Source of the DNA: Pannonibacter sp. SL95
GTDB taxonomy: Bacteria > Pseudomonadota > Alphaproteobacteria > Rhizobiales > Stappiaceae
Length of the DNA: 64,000 nt
Direction: 5' to 3'
NCBI RefSeq assembly: GCF_026672425.1
Contig: NZ_JAPPRC010000006.1
Location: 1 to 64,000, forward strand
Below the pieces are notes generated by a model, which saw only the letters and a program-made list of their open reading frames with translations, did no database searches and was not told the DNA's origin. The position numbers and the translations under genes were made by a program. Shown piece after piece: positions 33,259-42,597 of this stretch. The stretch's first letter is position 1. Each line of letters starts with the position of its first letter.

Positions 33259-35676
33259 ATGAAGTTCACGCTTTCCTGGCTCAAGGAGCATCTGGAGACC
33301 GACGCAACGCTCGACCAGATCGTCGAGCGCCTGACCATGATCGGTCTGGAAGTCGAAGAGGTCACCGACCGCGCCGCCCGCCTCGCCCCGTTCAAGATCG
33401 CGAAGGTCGTTTCGGCCGAACAGCACCCGAACGCTGACCGCCTGCGCGTGCTCAAGGTCGACACCGGTTCGGGCGAGCTGCTGCAGGTCGTCTGCGGCGC
33501 ACCCAACGCCCGCGCCGGCCTCGTCGGCGTGCTCGGCAAGCCGGGCGACTACGTCCCCGGCCTCGACGTCACCCTGTCCGTCGGCAAGATCCGCGATGTC
33601 GAGAGCTTCGGCATGATGTGCTCCGAGCGCGAGCTGGAGCTGTCGGACGAGCACAACGGCATCATTGACCTGCCGGAAGATGCGCCGATCGGCATGCCCT
33701 TTGCCGAATACATGGGGCTTGGCGACCCGGTCATCGAGATCGGCCTGACCCCGAACCGGCCGGACTGCACCGCCGTCTACGGCATCGCCCGGGATCTCGC
33801 CGCCGCCGGCCTCGGTAAGCTGAAGGAGCGCAAGCACCTGCAGATCCGGGGCAGCTTCCCGTGCCCGACCAAGGTCGTCCTCGACTTCGGCGACACGCCG
33901 GCCCTGTGCAAGGCTTTCGGCCTGCGCCTCGTCAAGGGCGTCAAGAACGGCCCGTCGCCGAAGTGGCTGCAGGACCGTCTGGTTGCCATCGGCCTGCGCC
34001 CGATCAACACGCTGGTCGACATCACCAACTACATGACCTTCGACCAGGGCCGCCCGCTGCACGTCTTCGACGCGGCCAAGGTGACCGGCAATCTGGTCGT
34101 CCGCCGCGGCCGCGCCGGCGAGGAGATCCAGGGCCTCAACGGCAAGACCTACCAGGTCGACGACAGCATCTGCGTCATCGCCGATGACAAGGGGCTGGAG
34201 TCGCTCGGCGGCATCCTCGGCGGCGAGCATTCCGGCTGCGACGAGACCACCGTCGACGTGCTGATCGAATCCGCGCTTTGGGACGAGAACGGCATCGCCC
34301 GCACCGGCCGCAAGCTCGGCGTCAACACCGATGCCCGCTACCGCTTTGAGCGCGGCGTCGATCCGGACTTCATGCTGCCGGGCCTCGAGATGGCGACCCA
34401 GATGGTGCTGGACCTGTGCGGCGGCACGCCGTCGGAGGTTGTCAGCGTCGGCCAGGTGCCCGACACCTCGCGCATCATCGAGTTCCCCTACCGCGAAGTG
34501 AAGCGCCTCACCGGCCTCGACCTGCCGGTTCCGGAAATCAACCTGATCCTCAAGTCGCTCGGCTTCTGGATCTCCGGCAGCGGTGAGACGGTCCGCGTCG
34601 CCCCGCCGAGCTGGCGTCCGGACATCGAGGGCAAGGCCGATCTTGCCGAGGAAGTCGTGCGCATTGTCGGTCTTGACCGGGTCGCGCCGACGCCGCTGCC
34701 GCGTGGTGGCTCTGTTGGAGCCCGGGTGCTGACCGCCAGCCAGATCCGCCGCTCCCGCGCCCGCCGCACGCTGGCCGCGCGCGGCATGGACGAGGCCGTC
34801 ACCTGGTCCTTCATCGCCAAGGCCCATGCAGAGGCCTTCGGCGGCGGCGCGCCTGAGCTGGAGCTCGCCAACCCGATCTCCGCCGACATGTCGCAGATGC
34901 GCCCGAGCCTGCTGCCGGGCCTGATTGCCGCGGCACAGCGCAACGCCGACCGCGGCTATGCCGATGTCGCCCTGTTCGAGGTCGGCCAGGTGTTCCTCAC
35001 CGCCCGCGAGGATGGCCAGCGCATGGTTGTCGCCGGCGTCCGCCGCGGCACCGCCAAGCTCTCCGGCAATGGCCGTCACTGGTCGGGCTCGGCCGGCAGC
35101 GTTGACGTGTTTGATGCCAAGGCCGATGCGGAAGCCGTTCTGGCCGCTGCCGGCGCGCCGGTCGACAAGCTGCAAGTCTTCACCGATGCGCCCGGCTGGT
35201 TCCATCCGGGCCGCTCCGGTGCCTTCAAGCTCGGTCCGAAGCAGACGCTCGCCGTCTTCGGCGAGGTGCATCCGCGCACGCTGGGGCTGATGGACGTCGC
35301 CGGTCCGCTGGTGGCCTTCGAGATCTATCTCGACGCCATTCCGGAGCCGAAGGCCAAGCCGACCCGCTCCAAGGGCGCGCTCGACATTGCCGACCTGATG
35401 CCGGTCCGCCGCGACTTCGCCTTCGTGGTCGACAAGGACCTCAGCGCCGACAAGCTGCTGAAGGCCGCCCGCGGCGCCGAGAAGACGCTGATCGCCGACG
35501 TCAACCTCTTCGACATCTACGAAGGGCAGGGCGTGGGCGAAGGCAAGAAATCGCTCGCCATCGACGTGACGCTGCAGCCCAAGGACCGCACGCTGACCGA
35601 CGAGGAGATCGACGCCGTGGCAAAGAAGATCGTCGCCGCCGTCGAGAAGGCCACCGGCGGCACCCTGCGCGGCTGA
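33259..35676 (+). CDS. pheT: phenylalanyl-tRNA synthetase beta subunit
   Basis: An 805-residue subunit. Domains in order: the canonical start [14 protein letters not shown], an EMAP-type tRNA-binding OB fold (residues 40-150, [21 protein letters not shown]), the B3/B4 editing domain (about 210-380, including [19 protein letters not shown]), the B5 domain (about 405-480) and the ferredoxin-like anticodon-binding domain at the end ([14 protein letters not shown]). The ATG at 33259 is used rather than 33235 because it gives the universal N-terminus. An IS5-family element begins immediately after its TGA, separating it from the original terminator at 36629. Confidence 0.97.
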   Translation: MKFTLSWLKEHLETDATLDQIVERLTMIGLEVEEVTDRAARLAPFKIAKVVSAEQHPNADRLRVLKVDTGSGELLQVVCGAPNARAGLVGVLGKPGDYVPGLDVTLSVGKIRDVESFGMMCSERELELSDEHNGIIDLPEDAPIGMPFAEYMGLGDPVIEIGLTPNRPDCTAVYGIARDLAAAGLGKLKERKHLQIRGSFPCPTKVVLDFGDTPALCKAFGLRLVKGVKNGPSPKWLQDRLVAIGLRPINTLVDITNYMTFDQGRPLHVFDAAKVTGNLVVRRGRAGEEIQGLNGKTYQVDDSICVIADDKGLESLGGILGGEHSGCDETTVDVLIESALWDENGIARTGRKLGVNTDARYRFERGVDPDFMLPGLEMATQMVLDLCGGTPSEVVSVGQVPDTSRIIEFPYREVKRLTGLDLPVPEINLILKSLGFWISGSGETVRVAPPSWRPDIEGKADLAEEVVRIVGLDRVAPTPLPRGGSVGARVLTASQIRRSRARRTLAARGMDEAVTWSFIAKAHAEAFGGGAPELELANPISADMSQMRPSLLPGLIAAAQRNADRGYADVALFEVGQVFLTAREDGQRMVVAGVRRGTAKLSGNGRHWSGSAGSVDVFDAKADAEAVLAAAGAPVDKLQVFTDAPGWFHPGRSGAFKLGPKQTLAVFGEVHPRTLGLMDVAGPLVAFEIYLDAIPEPKAKPTRSKGALDIADLMPVRRDFAFVVDKDLSADKLLKAARGAEKTLIADVNLFDIYEGQGVGEGKKSLAIDVTLQPKDRTLTDEEIDAVAKKIVAAVEKATGGTLRG

Positions 35677-36608
35677 GAGGCTGCCTCAAAAAGAGGTGGG
35701 TGATTTCAACAGGTTATGGTTCCTTCGGATTTGCGAGATTCGATGGAGTTCAGAATGGCCTGGAGCGAAATCACCCGTCGGTACTATGCCCGGCGGACGG
35801 CACGCTATGCAAGCGACATGACAGATCGGGAATGGGCACTGGTTGAGCCTTTTCTGCCCATGCCCCGCCGCCTGGGTCGCCCGCGGACCACGGACTTGCG
35901 TGAGGTCGTCAACGCGCTGCTTTACATCGCTACGACCGGTTGCCAGTGGCGCATGCTGCCGAAGGATTTTCCACCGTGCTCGACCGTCCAGCGCTATTTC
36001 TATGAATGGCGGGCGTTGGGGCTGTGGTCACGCATCAACCACCATCTGGTTATGGAAGCCCGCGAACTGGAGGGCAGAGAGGCCTCACCGACGGCCGGTG
36101 TCATCGACAGCCAGAGCGTCAAAACCACCGAAAGCGGCGGTATCCGGGGCTATGACGCGGGGAAGAAAACCAAAGGCCGCAAGCGCCACATCATCGTCGA
36201 TACGCTCGGCCTGATGGTTGGCCTCATGGTGCATGGGGCCGATATCCAGGATCGCGATGGCGCTCCCGATCTGCTGAAATCCATCCGCCACAGGTGGCCG
36301 TGGTTGCTGCACGTCTTCGCCGATGGCGGCTATGCGGGCGATAAGCTGAAGCGACGGCTGAAGAAGATCGGGCGCTGGACGGTTGAGATCATCAAGCGCT
36401 CGGACAAGGCGAAAGGCTTCGAAGTCCTACCGCGCCGCTGGGTCGTCGAAAGGACCTTCGCCTGGCTCGGCAGATGCCGCAGATTGGCAAAGGATGTCGA
36501 AAAGTCCATCGCCTCATCAGAGGCTTGGATCATCATCGCCCACATTCGCCTGATCACAAGGCGACTTGCAAGGTACGGTTATCGTTGAAGGCTTTTCGAG
36601 TCCGACTC
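35677..36608 (+). mobile_element. IS5-family insertion sequence (IS427-like group), 932 bp
   Basis: Imperfect terminal inverted repeats: GAGGCTGCCTCAAAAAG on the left and, read inward, GAGTCGGACTCGAAAAG on the right (12 of 17 match). TGA flanks both ends (35674-35676 and 36609-36611), the 3-bp TNA-type target duplication typical of this group. The left TGA is the stop codon of pheT, so the insertion left the reading frame intact. One transposase gene fills the element. Confidence 0.8.
35755..36588 (+). CDS. IS5-family transposase
   Basis: A 277-residue DDE transposase. The N-terminal DUF4096-like domain reads MTDREWALVEPFLPMPRRLGRPRTTDLREVVNALLYIATTGCQWRMLP. Catalytic residues: first Asp in AGVIDSQSVKTTE, second in HVFADGGYAGDK and Glu in WVVERTFAWLGRCRRL, followed by the DxxK-like helix. 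The ATG at 35755 has GGAG six bases before it; ATGs at 35716 and 35743 are alternatives. Frame is intact, so the element may be active. Confidence 0.88.
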   Translation: MAWSEITRRYYARRTARYASDMTDREWALVEPFLPMPRRLGRPRTTDLREVVNALLYIATTGCQWRMLPKDFPPCSTVQRYFYEWRALGLWSRINHHLVMEARELEGREASPTAGVIDSQSVKTTESGGIRGYDAGKKTKGRKRHIIVDTLGLMVGLMVHGADIQDRDGAPDLLKSIRHRWPWLLHVFADGGYAGDKLKRRLKKIGRWTVEIIKRSDKAKGFEVLPRRWVVERTFAWLGRCRRLAKDVEKSIASSEAWIIIAHIRLITRRLARYGYR

Positions 36609-36628
36609 TGAGCAGACCGAATATTGAG

Positions 36629-36667
36629 ACAATACCCGCCGGATTTCCATTCGGCGGGTATTGTTCT
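36629..36667 (+). terminator. displaced pheT terminator
   Basis: ACAATACCCGCCG pairs perfectly with CGGCGGGTATTGT over 13 bases, followed by TCTT. It lies only 18 bases beyond the right end of the IS and would have stood about 20 bases behind the pheT stop before the insertion. The next 200 bases (36668-36868) hold no gene that I can recognise. Confidence 0.75.
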
Positions 36668-36868
36668 TCGCGGTCGCTGCTGCCAGATGATCTCGCCCTC
36701 TTCGATGAACGAATGGAAACAGCAGAGCAGGCTCCCGGGAACCGGACTTCCGTGCCGGTACGGATAGCTGTGATGGGATGCAAGGACGCGGCTCTTTCGC
36801 CTGTCTTTGGCGGGTATGGTCGCCTTGCCATCAGCTTCCGAAGGTCTCGATCGTCAAGCCTGAGCGTA

Positions 36869-37756
36869 TCATTCCTGTAGGATCAATACTGCTGTTGAGA
36901 TCATTATAAGACCTATGATCGCGCTCTTCGGAAGTACGTTCCTTTCTCCGATCAGAAGAACAGACAGAAAGAAGCCGACAACCAGGCTCACACGCCGGAA
37001 TATAGATAGATAGGTCACATTCGAAACCGGATCCGCGATTGCAAAAAAGTAGATCAGTTCCGCACCGACCCAGGAAAGCCCGACAAGCGGGACATATACG
37101 GACCATCGCAGCCGCATTATCCGGCGCTGTTTCCACGAAAGGGCGAGGAATACCAGCATTGCCAGCGCACAGCGGTGAAAAGCAGAGTAGGCCTGAATGC
37201 TGTAGACCGGCAACCCGAGGGTCTGCACGAGAAACTTATCATAGACCGTCGTCATCGCGGACAGAACTGTTGCCGCCAGCATCATGAGTACGGGCCAATT
37301 TCTGAGTATCCGTAATCCTTCCTTCTTGCCGACCAGGGATAACGCGTAATAGGCAAGGATCGATGCAAGAACTGCGGAAAACTGAAGAGGGGAAAGATAC
37401 TCTCCGAAGATGAGCGCACCACCGGCAAACGTCCAGAGCGGCCCGGAGGCCCGTACCGCTCCCGAGAACGACATAGGTAGTTCCCTGACAGAGTAGTAGG
37501 CAAACACCCATGAAAACGTCATCGCCAGCCCCTTGACAAGAATAAGGGCCTGCTGATGGACATTTGTTTGGGTCCAATCGACATAAAATCCGAGGCTGTC
37601 GGAGACAGGCAAGAATGCGGGTAACCAAGCAATCGCGCCAAAGAGAGAGGACCAGAAGACAATGGGTATGACGCTGTTCCCATTCATCGCCTTCTTAGTC
37701 CAAAAATCGTAAAGCCCAAGCAAAGCCCCAGCCGACAGACCATAAACCATCCACAT
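36869..37756 (-). CDS. EamA/DMT-family membrane transporter
   Basis: A 295-residue protein with ten predicted helices arranged as two five-helix repeats, the drug/metabolite transporter pattern. Recognisable parts: LPMSFSGAVRASGPLWTFAGGALIFGEYLSPLQFSAVLASILAYYALSLVG at the end of the first repeat and the matching VTYLSIFRRVSLVVGFFLSVLLIGERNVLPKSAIIGLIMISTAVLIL at the end. The start ATG overlaps the TAA of the aldo/keto reductase gene, so translation is coupled. It is the last gene of a four-gene, lower-GC operon and presumably exports or imports the metabolite made by its partners. Confidence 0.78.
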   Translation of the reverse strand: MWMVYGLSAGALLGLYDFWTKKAMNGNSVIPIVFWSSLFGAIAWLPAFLPVSDSLGFYVDWTQTNVHQQALILVKGLAMTFSWVFAYYSVRELPMSFSGAVRASGPLWTFAGGALIFGEYLSPLQFSAVLASILAYYALSLVGKKEGLRILRNWPVLMMLAATVLSAMTTVYDKFLVQTLGLPVYSIQAYSAFHRCALAMLVFLALSWKQRRIMRLRWSVYVPLVGLSWVGAELIYFFAIADPVSNVTYLSIFRRVSLVVGFFLSVLLIGERNVLPKSAIIGLIMISTAVLILQE

Positions 37757-38508
37757 TAGGCGCTCGCGCTCCGGAAAGCTGCAACGTTCGCCAGCAAATG
37801 CGGGATCGATGACGTGCCCGTTAGGATGACTCCAGAGAAGCCCATGCTGACAATGGAGCGGAACAATTCAGTGGAAGATATTTCGGAATCCTCTTGAATA
37901 AGAGCTCCCATGGCAAAGGGGCGGTTCACAATGGCGTTCATGCCATGCGCGGTCAGAAGTTCGAAAACAGGTTCCAGTGAACGATTGTTTATATTGAACG
38001 GGAATTGAAGGTACTCGTAACGGCCCGATTTGCACGCGACAGTGGCGGTTTCGAGGTCGCTCACAGATGCCCCAAACCTCGTGATCCCCATTGATGCCGC
38101 AAGGTCAAACGCCTTGAGAACATCGGGTGATGCGACATTGGCGGCATTTGCTTTATGTAGTTGCAGGAGATCAACGCGCCCCAGCAGCTTCATACTGGTG
38201 TCGAGGCTTCTCGCCAGTTCATCGAAGCTATGTCCGGTGCGTGCCACTTTTTCGTCGGCGTCCCAATGCTCTCCCATCTTCGTGGCAATCGTAATTTGGT
38301 CCCGCGGCAGTAGAGCGCTGGTCAACGCACGGCCTAGAATCGCCTCACTGCGGGCATAAGCAGGAGCCGTGTCGAAGAAACTAATCCCATTCGAGTTTGC
38401 TGCCTCAAGCAGCGCAAGTGCAGCGTCCTCTTTCGGAGGCAGCACATCATTCACGCCCCATTGCCGCCCGATCGACAACAGGCCCAACCCTAGTTCAACT
38501 GAACGCAT
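37756..38508 (-). CDS. aldo/keto reductase family protein
   Basis: A 250-residue TIM-barrel oxidoreductase. It begins VELGLGLLSIGRQWGVND. Then come the catalytic-region sequences FFDTAPAYARSEAILGRAL (aspartate and tyrosine) and TIATKMGEHW (lysine), and the strand VDLLQLHKANAANVASPDVLKAF where the usual histidine sits. The C-terminus is shorter than in classic members and a typical NADPH-binding end (SMGFSGVILTGTSSIPHLLANV) is present. It starts within the low-GC operon, between the hexapeptide protein and the transporter. Confidence 0.75.
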   Translation of the reverse strand: MRSVELGLGLLSIGRQWGVNDVLPPKEDAALALLEAANSNGISFFDTAPAYARSEAILGRALTSALLPRDQITIATKMGEHWDADEKVARTGHSFDELARSLDTSMKLLGRVDLLQLHKANAANVASPDVLKAFDLAASMGITRFGASVSDLETATVACKSGRYEYLQFPFNINNRSLEPVFELLTAHGMNAIVNRPFAMGALIQEDSEISSTELFRSIVSMGFSGVILTGTSSIPHLLANVAAFRSASA

Positions 38509-38509
38509 A

Positions 38510-39128
38510 TTACTTCCCTTTGGGATGAAAGAAGGCCTGAGGTTTGATGTCGTTCAGCGAGAAGGAGCCGTTTCCGAGAATGACCTGGCCGGCGGCAACC
38601 GTGAGGTCGCGAGCAACGCCAGAACCTTTCAGCAAACCAGCCCGTAGATCTGGGTCTGCATCCTTGTAGGACTGGCCGGCTTCCAGATGGCAACTATCGA
38701 CCGTGATCGCGCCGAGGATCTGGCTTCCTGTTCCCAAGATTGTTTCCCCGAAAACCGCAGCACCGTTGAGATATCGGCCGTTGTCACCGACAACGATGCT
38801 GGCACCGGGTCGGTTCGTCTTTGCCGAAAAGCCACCTTCGCCAAACTGATTGATTGAACCGATGACAATAGGACCGGAAACCGCTTCAATTAGCGAGTTG
38901 CTGAAGAATGTATTGTTGTCGCCAATTGAGAGTTCACCCTGATCGCCGCAGAAGAGAGAAACACAAGGGAATATGATGTTCCCTGTACCGATCATTTGCC
39001 GTAGCCGAGATCAACACCGAGAAGGGGTCGAAGATGACATTGCCTCGCCGAACGAGGTCTTGAATGTCCCCAATGGTCATAAGGCCACGCAAGCGCCGAA
39101 TTTCGTCTATGAAAGAGGGAAAGGTCAC
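38510..39128 (-). pseudogene. left-handed beta-helix (hexapeptide) protein, probably frameshifted
   Basis: Two overlapping frames make one likely protein of about 200 residues. The first (from ATG 39128) reads TFPSFIDEIRRLRGLMTIGDIQDLVRRGNVIFDPFSVL. The second, open from 38995, reads IGTGNIIFPCVSLFCGDQGELSIGDNNTFFSN and continues with regular 'IGDNN', 'VVGDNGRY', 'ILGTGSQI' hexapeptide turns to the end. The second frame has no ribosome site of its own, so a break near 38990-39005 is more likely than two genes. Proteins with this fold are acyl- or nucleotidyl-transferases or carbonic-anhydrase-like. Which one is not clear. Confidence 0.55.
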
Positions 39129-39130
39129 GT

Positions 39131-40282
39131 TCAGGCAACCTCTCGGGTCGTTGATGCCTCAAGGATCGGAAATTCATCGCACGGTCTGAGGGCGATATCC
39201 GGATTGTCGAGCCTATCGTGGATGTAAGACGCCAAGACGTCTGTGAGGTAAGGAGCTTCGGTCATCTTGCCGGGCAACACCACGACGTGACCGGGAATCG
39301 GCTCGCTGATGGCGATGTTGAGCGAACGGGCACCGGCAAGATCGGTCACGTAGTCGACCTTCACGCACGCTACGTTGAGAGAGTCGCGATCATCCCATGA
39401 CGGGAAAATCCGGCGAATCCCGCGGCGCAGATTCTCCGCCCGCTCCGCGATCACATCATAGGTAGGTTCGGCACACAGCAATGCGTCTTCGTTGAATCCG
39501 ATGATGCTCACGTCGCCATGGTGCATCATTGCCGCTTCATGCGGGTCCAGGAAGAAGACACCGGCATGCGCCAGTCGCTTGGTAACGACCAGATGGCTCT
39601 TCCAATACCGGATCGGCAGATCGATGCCGTGGCGTTTTCGGAAGATCTCCTTGGCGCCTATACCGGAGGAATAGACCACCTTGCTCGCAGTGAACGTCGT
39701 CCGTTCGCCAGTTTGGTCCCTGGTCACTACACTCTGGCCGTCGATCACCTCGATTTCTGAACCCAGATAGAATTTGCACCCAGACTTTTGTGCAAGCGCA
39801 AAGAGCTTGCGGTAAAGTATTCGGGTGTTGAAGCTGACATCCGCAACTTCAAAAATGCCCGGGACCTTCTTGAACGAAGCGTCCGGAACGATCCTTTCAG
39901 CCTCGGCCCGAGATATCGGCCGGTATCGGACGTTAGCCTCATCCCATCGGGAGATGACTTCCGAAAGCCTGTCTTTGTCCCGAACCAGTGCCAGCGGCAG
40001 AACATCTGCGTCTTCTACTGCTTCGGGCGAGAAGCGTCGCAACTGTTTGTGACCATAAATGCATCTCCGCGCGACCTGAATCGCGGCGGTACGATCACGG
40101 ATGGATGAAGCATGATAGGTGCCCCTGTGGAGCCAACCTTCGTTTCTGGTTGACGGCCCAGAGGCAAGGGTTGTCTGCTTTTCGATAAGAGCAACCCGCA
40201 ACCCCAAGTCACTTAGCTTCTGTGCGGCCATAAGGCCGGTGATTCCCCCGCCAATCAGCAGGACGTCGTAACTCAAATCCAT
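39131..40282 (-). CDS. FAD-dependent oxidoreductase (DAO family)
   Basis: A 383-residue flavoenzyme. The N-terminus has the Rossmann GGGITGLMAAQKLSDLGLRVALIEKQ dinucleotide-binding motif. Then come NEGWLHRGTYHAS and EAERIVPDASFKKVPGIFEVADVSFNTR, like the 'hrp.vl' region of L-2-hydroxyglutarate or glycine oxidases, and a C-terminal PGHVVVLPGKMTEAPYLTDVLASYI. It is the first gene of a minus-strand operon with the hexapeptide protein (two bases downstream), the aldo/keto reductase and the transporter. Its composition is visibly less GC-rich than that of the surrounding chromosome. The substrate is unknown; an amino or hydroxy acid is likely. Confidence 0.78.
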   Translation of the reverse strand: MDLSYDVLLIGGGITGLMAAQKLSDLGLRVALIEKQTTLASGPSTRNEGWLHRGTYHASSIRDRTAAIQVARRCIYGHKQLRRFSPEAVEDADVLPLALVRDKDRLSEVISRWDEANVRYRPISRAEAERIVPDASFKKVPGIFEVADVSFNTRILYRKLFALAQKSGCKFYLGSEIEVIDGQSVVTRDQTGERTTFTASKVVYSSGIGAKEIFRKRHGIDLPIRYWKSHLVVTKRLAHAGVFFLDPHEAAMMHHGDVSIIGFNEDALLCAEPTYDVIAERAENLRRGIRRIFPSWDDRDSLNVACVKVDYVTDLAGARSLNIAISEPIPGHVVVLPGKMTEAPYLTDVLASYIHDRLDNPDIALRPCDEFPILEASTTREVA

Positions 40283-40578
40283 AAATCCACCTGATGCAAT
40301 TTTTTAGCCGACTTTCTTTTTGTGCAGCTGTGGATTGATAAGGCGTATTTTTACATGTGTCTATAGGTTGAGGAATTTTATGTGCGCACCCTACCGGGCG
40401 CCTGAGTTGATGGCGACAATGCCTTTCGGGAACCTTGCACCAAACTCTGGATTGATGGGACGCGACCGAGCGGACAGAAACAGCCGTATCAATTGTGGGC
40501 GGCGGTTCTGCGTCTGGCCTCGCCTGGACGCCACACGGCATTTCGGCGGCCGGATGGTTGCCGGCACGGCTCCAGCTG
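40283..40578. other. AT-rich intergenic stretch upstream of the low-GC operon
   Basis: About 300 bases with no gene. The part next to 40282 is T/A-rich (TTTTTTAGCC, TTTCTTTTTG) and should contain the minus-strand promoter of the FAD oxidoreductase operon; I could not fix its hexamers. Base composition returns to normal near 40450, which marks the right edge of the acquired segment. Confidence 0.4.
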
Positions 40579-41631
40579 TCAGATGATCTCGTCCTCGTCG
40601 AAGAGGGTGTCGCGCTCGTGCGCCTCGCCCTCTTCGGCGACTGCCGGGCCAGCGGATGTCAGCTTTGCGACGTGGAACAGTGCATCGCCCTGGTTGACCA
40701 CGGGCAGATGCGAATGACCGATGATCAGCCCGTCATGCGGGCTGTGCAGCTCGAATTCCGTATCGCCAAAGGGATCTGCGACGACGCCCAGCAGTTCACC
40801 CGCCGATGCCCGATGGCCAGACAGCTTCAGCGCCCGGAAGATCCCGCCTTCCGGCGCCCGGATCCAGAAGGACTTGCGTGAGTAGAGCGGCGTCTGACCG
40901 GCCTTCAACACCGGTTTCGGCGCCTGTCCGGGCAGCATGCCAAGCCGGTGCATGACCGCAACGATGCCCCGTTCCCCGACGCGGATCGCCTCTTCGTCAA
41001 AGCGCAGCGCCTCGCCGGCTTCGTACAGCAGCACATCCACGCCCATGGCCAGCGCCGTCTCGCGTAGCGAGCCATGGCGCAGGTTGGCCTCCATCACCAG
41101 CGGTGCACCGAAGGCATCGGCAAGCTCACGCATCCGTCCGCTGTAGCGTGCCACACGCACCTGCGGCAGGTTGGTCCGGTGCAGCGCGGCGGTGTGCAGG
41201 TCGATGCCGACATCGGAGCGGGCGACGATTTCCTTGCGGAACAGGTCTGCGAGCTGGGCGGCCAGCGACCCGCGTTCGGAGCCGGGGAACGAGCGGTTGA
41301 GATCACGCCGGTCCGGCAGATAGCGTGAATGCGAGATCAGGCCGTAGGCATTGACCACCGGAATGGCCAGCAGCGTTCCGGCGAGTCGGCTCAGCTGCGG
41401 CTTCTTGAGGATGCGGCGAATGATCTCGACGCCAAGAACCTCATCGCCATGCACGACGCCGGAGATGAACAGCACCGGCCCGGGCTTCTTGCCATGCACC
41501 ACCTGCACCGGCAGCGTCATGGGTGTGTGGTTCGACAGCAGGCTGAAGGGCAGGTCCACCGTGCGCCGCTCGCCGGCGGCAATCTCGAAGGGCCCGATCT
41601 TGAAGGGATCGCGCCGCACGGTGTCTGTCAT
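40579..41631 (-). CDS. succinylglutamate desuccinylase/aspartoacylase family protein
   Basis: A 350-residue zinc hydrolase. Zinc ligands are seen in VVHGDEVLGVEIIRRI (His and Glu) and DLHTAALHRTNLP (His), with substrate-arginine sequences NRSFPG and RYLPDRRDLN between them. Family members remove acyl groups from amino acids such as succinylglutamate or N-acetylaspartate. It lies directly behind rimK, three bases away, in the same operon. It may therefore act on glutamate-modified peptides, but that is inference. Confidence 0.85.
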   Translation of the reverse strand: MTDTVRRDPFKIGPFEIAAGERRTVDLPFSLLSNHTPMTLPVQVVHGKKPGPVLFISGVVHGDEVLGVEIIRRILKKPQLSRLAGTLLAIPVVNAYGLISHSRYLPDRRDLNRSFPGSERGSLAAQLADLFRKEIVARSDVGIDLHTAALHRTNLPQVRVARYSGRMRELADAFGAPLVMEANLRHGSLRETALAMGVDVLLYEAGEALRFDEEAIRVGERGIVAVMHRLGMLPGQAPKPVLKAGQTPLYSRKSFWIRAPEGGIFRALKLSGHRASAGELLGVVADPFGDTEFELHSPHDGLIIGHSHLPVVNQGDALFHVAKLTSAGPAVAEEGEAHERDTLFDEDEII

Positions 41632-41634
41632 GTA

Positions 41635-42540
41635 TCAGCCCTTGCCTTTGGTCTTGGTCTGGCCCGCCTTAGCGTCCTTCTCGATAAACTCGATGATTTT
41701 CCCGGCGACGTCCACCCCTGTCGCCTTTTCAATGCCTTCGAGGCCAGGAGAGGAGTTCACTTCCATCACCACGGGGCCGTGGTTGGAGCGCAGCATGTCG
41801 ACGCCGGCCACGTTGAGCCCGAGCGCCTTGGCGGCCCGGATCGCGGTCGAGCGTTCCTCCGGAGTGATCTTGATGGCCTCGGCCGAGCCGCCGCGGTGCA
41901 GGTTCGATCGGAACTCTCCGATGCCGCCCGTGCGGCGCATCGAGGCGATCACCTTGCCGCCGATGACCAGCGCGCGGATGTCAGAGGAGCCGGCTTCCTT
42001 GATGTATTCCTGCACGAGGATGTTCACATTGGCGCCGCGGAAGGCCTCGACCACCGACTTCGCCGAGGACATGGTCTCGCCAAGCACCACGCCGATGCCC
42101 TGCGTTCCCTCCACCAGCTTGATGATCGCCGGCGCGCCGCCCACGAGCTTGATCACTTCCTCCGCCTGCTTCGGATCGTAGGCAAAGGCCGTCACCGGCA
42201 GGCCGATGCCCTCGCGGGCCAGGATCTGCAGCGCGCGCAGCTTGTCGCGGGAACGGCCTATGGCAACCGACTCATTGAGCGGATAGACGCCCATCATCTC
42301 GAACTGCCGCAGCACGGCGAGGCCGTAATAGGTCACCGACGCGCCGATGCGCGGGATCACGGCATCATATCCGGTAACCCGCTCGCCATTGTAGATCACC
42401 GAGGGCCGGTGGGACGTGATGTCCATGTAGCAGCGCAGGGTGTTGTAGATGTCGAGCGTATGGCCTCTCGCCTCAGCCGCCTCGACCAGGCGCTTGTGCG
42501 AATAGAGGCCCGGATTCCGGGCAAGCATGGCAAGGCGCAT
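41635..42540 (-). CDS. rimK: RimK-type alpha-L-glutamate ligase (ribosomal protein S6 modification)
   Basis: A 301-residue ATP-grasp ligase. The N-terminus has [27 protein letters not shown]. Then come [34 protein letters not shown] (substrate region), [37 protein letters not shown], and [15 protein letters not shown]-like metal and ATP contacts ending [27 protein letters not shown]. This is the RimK pattern, which adds glutamate residues to the C-terminus of ribosomal protein S6. A RimB-like protease gene lies just upstream, as in the rimABK arrangement of other bacteria. Confidence 0.93.
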   Translation of the reverse strand: MRLAMLARNPGLYSHKRLVEAAEARGHTLDIYNTLRCYMDITSHRPSVIYNGERVTGYDAVIPRIGASVTYYGLAVLRQFEMMGVYPLNESVAIGRSRDKLRALQILAREGIGLPVTAFAYDPKQAEEVIKLVGGAPAIIKLVEGTQGIGVVLGETMSSAKSVVEAFRGANVNILVQEYIKEAGSSDIRALVIGGKVIASMRRTGGIGEFRSNLHRGGSAEAIKITPEERSTAIRAAKALGLNVAGVDMLRSNHGPVVMEVNSSPGLEGIEKATGVDVAGKIIEFIEKDAKAGQTKTKGKG

Positions 42541-42597
42541 GGCAAGTCACTCTCCAGCGAGGAAGCAGCGCCAATATCCCAATTCCATGCGCGTCCG

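Noticed and set aside
32017-35271. 1084-codon open frame on the minus strand
   Set aside because: Mirror of pheS and pheT, which are unambiguous on the plus strand.
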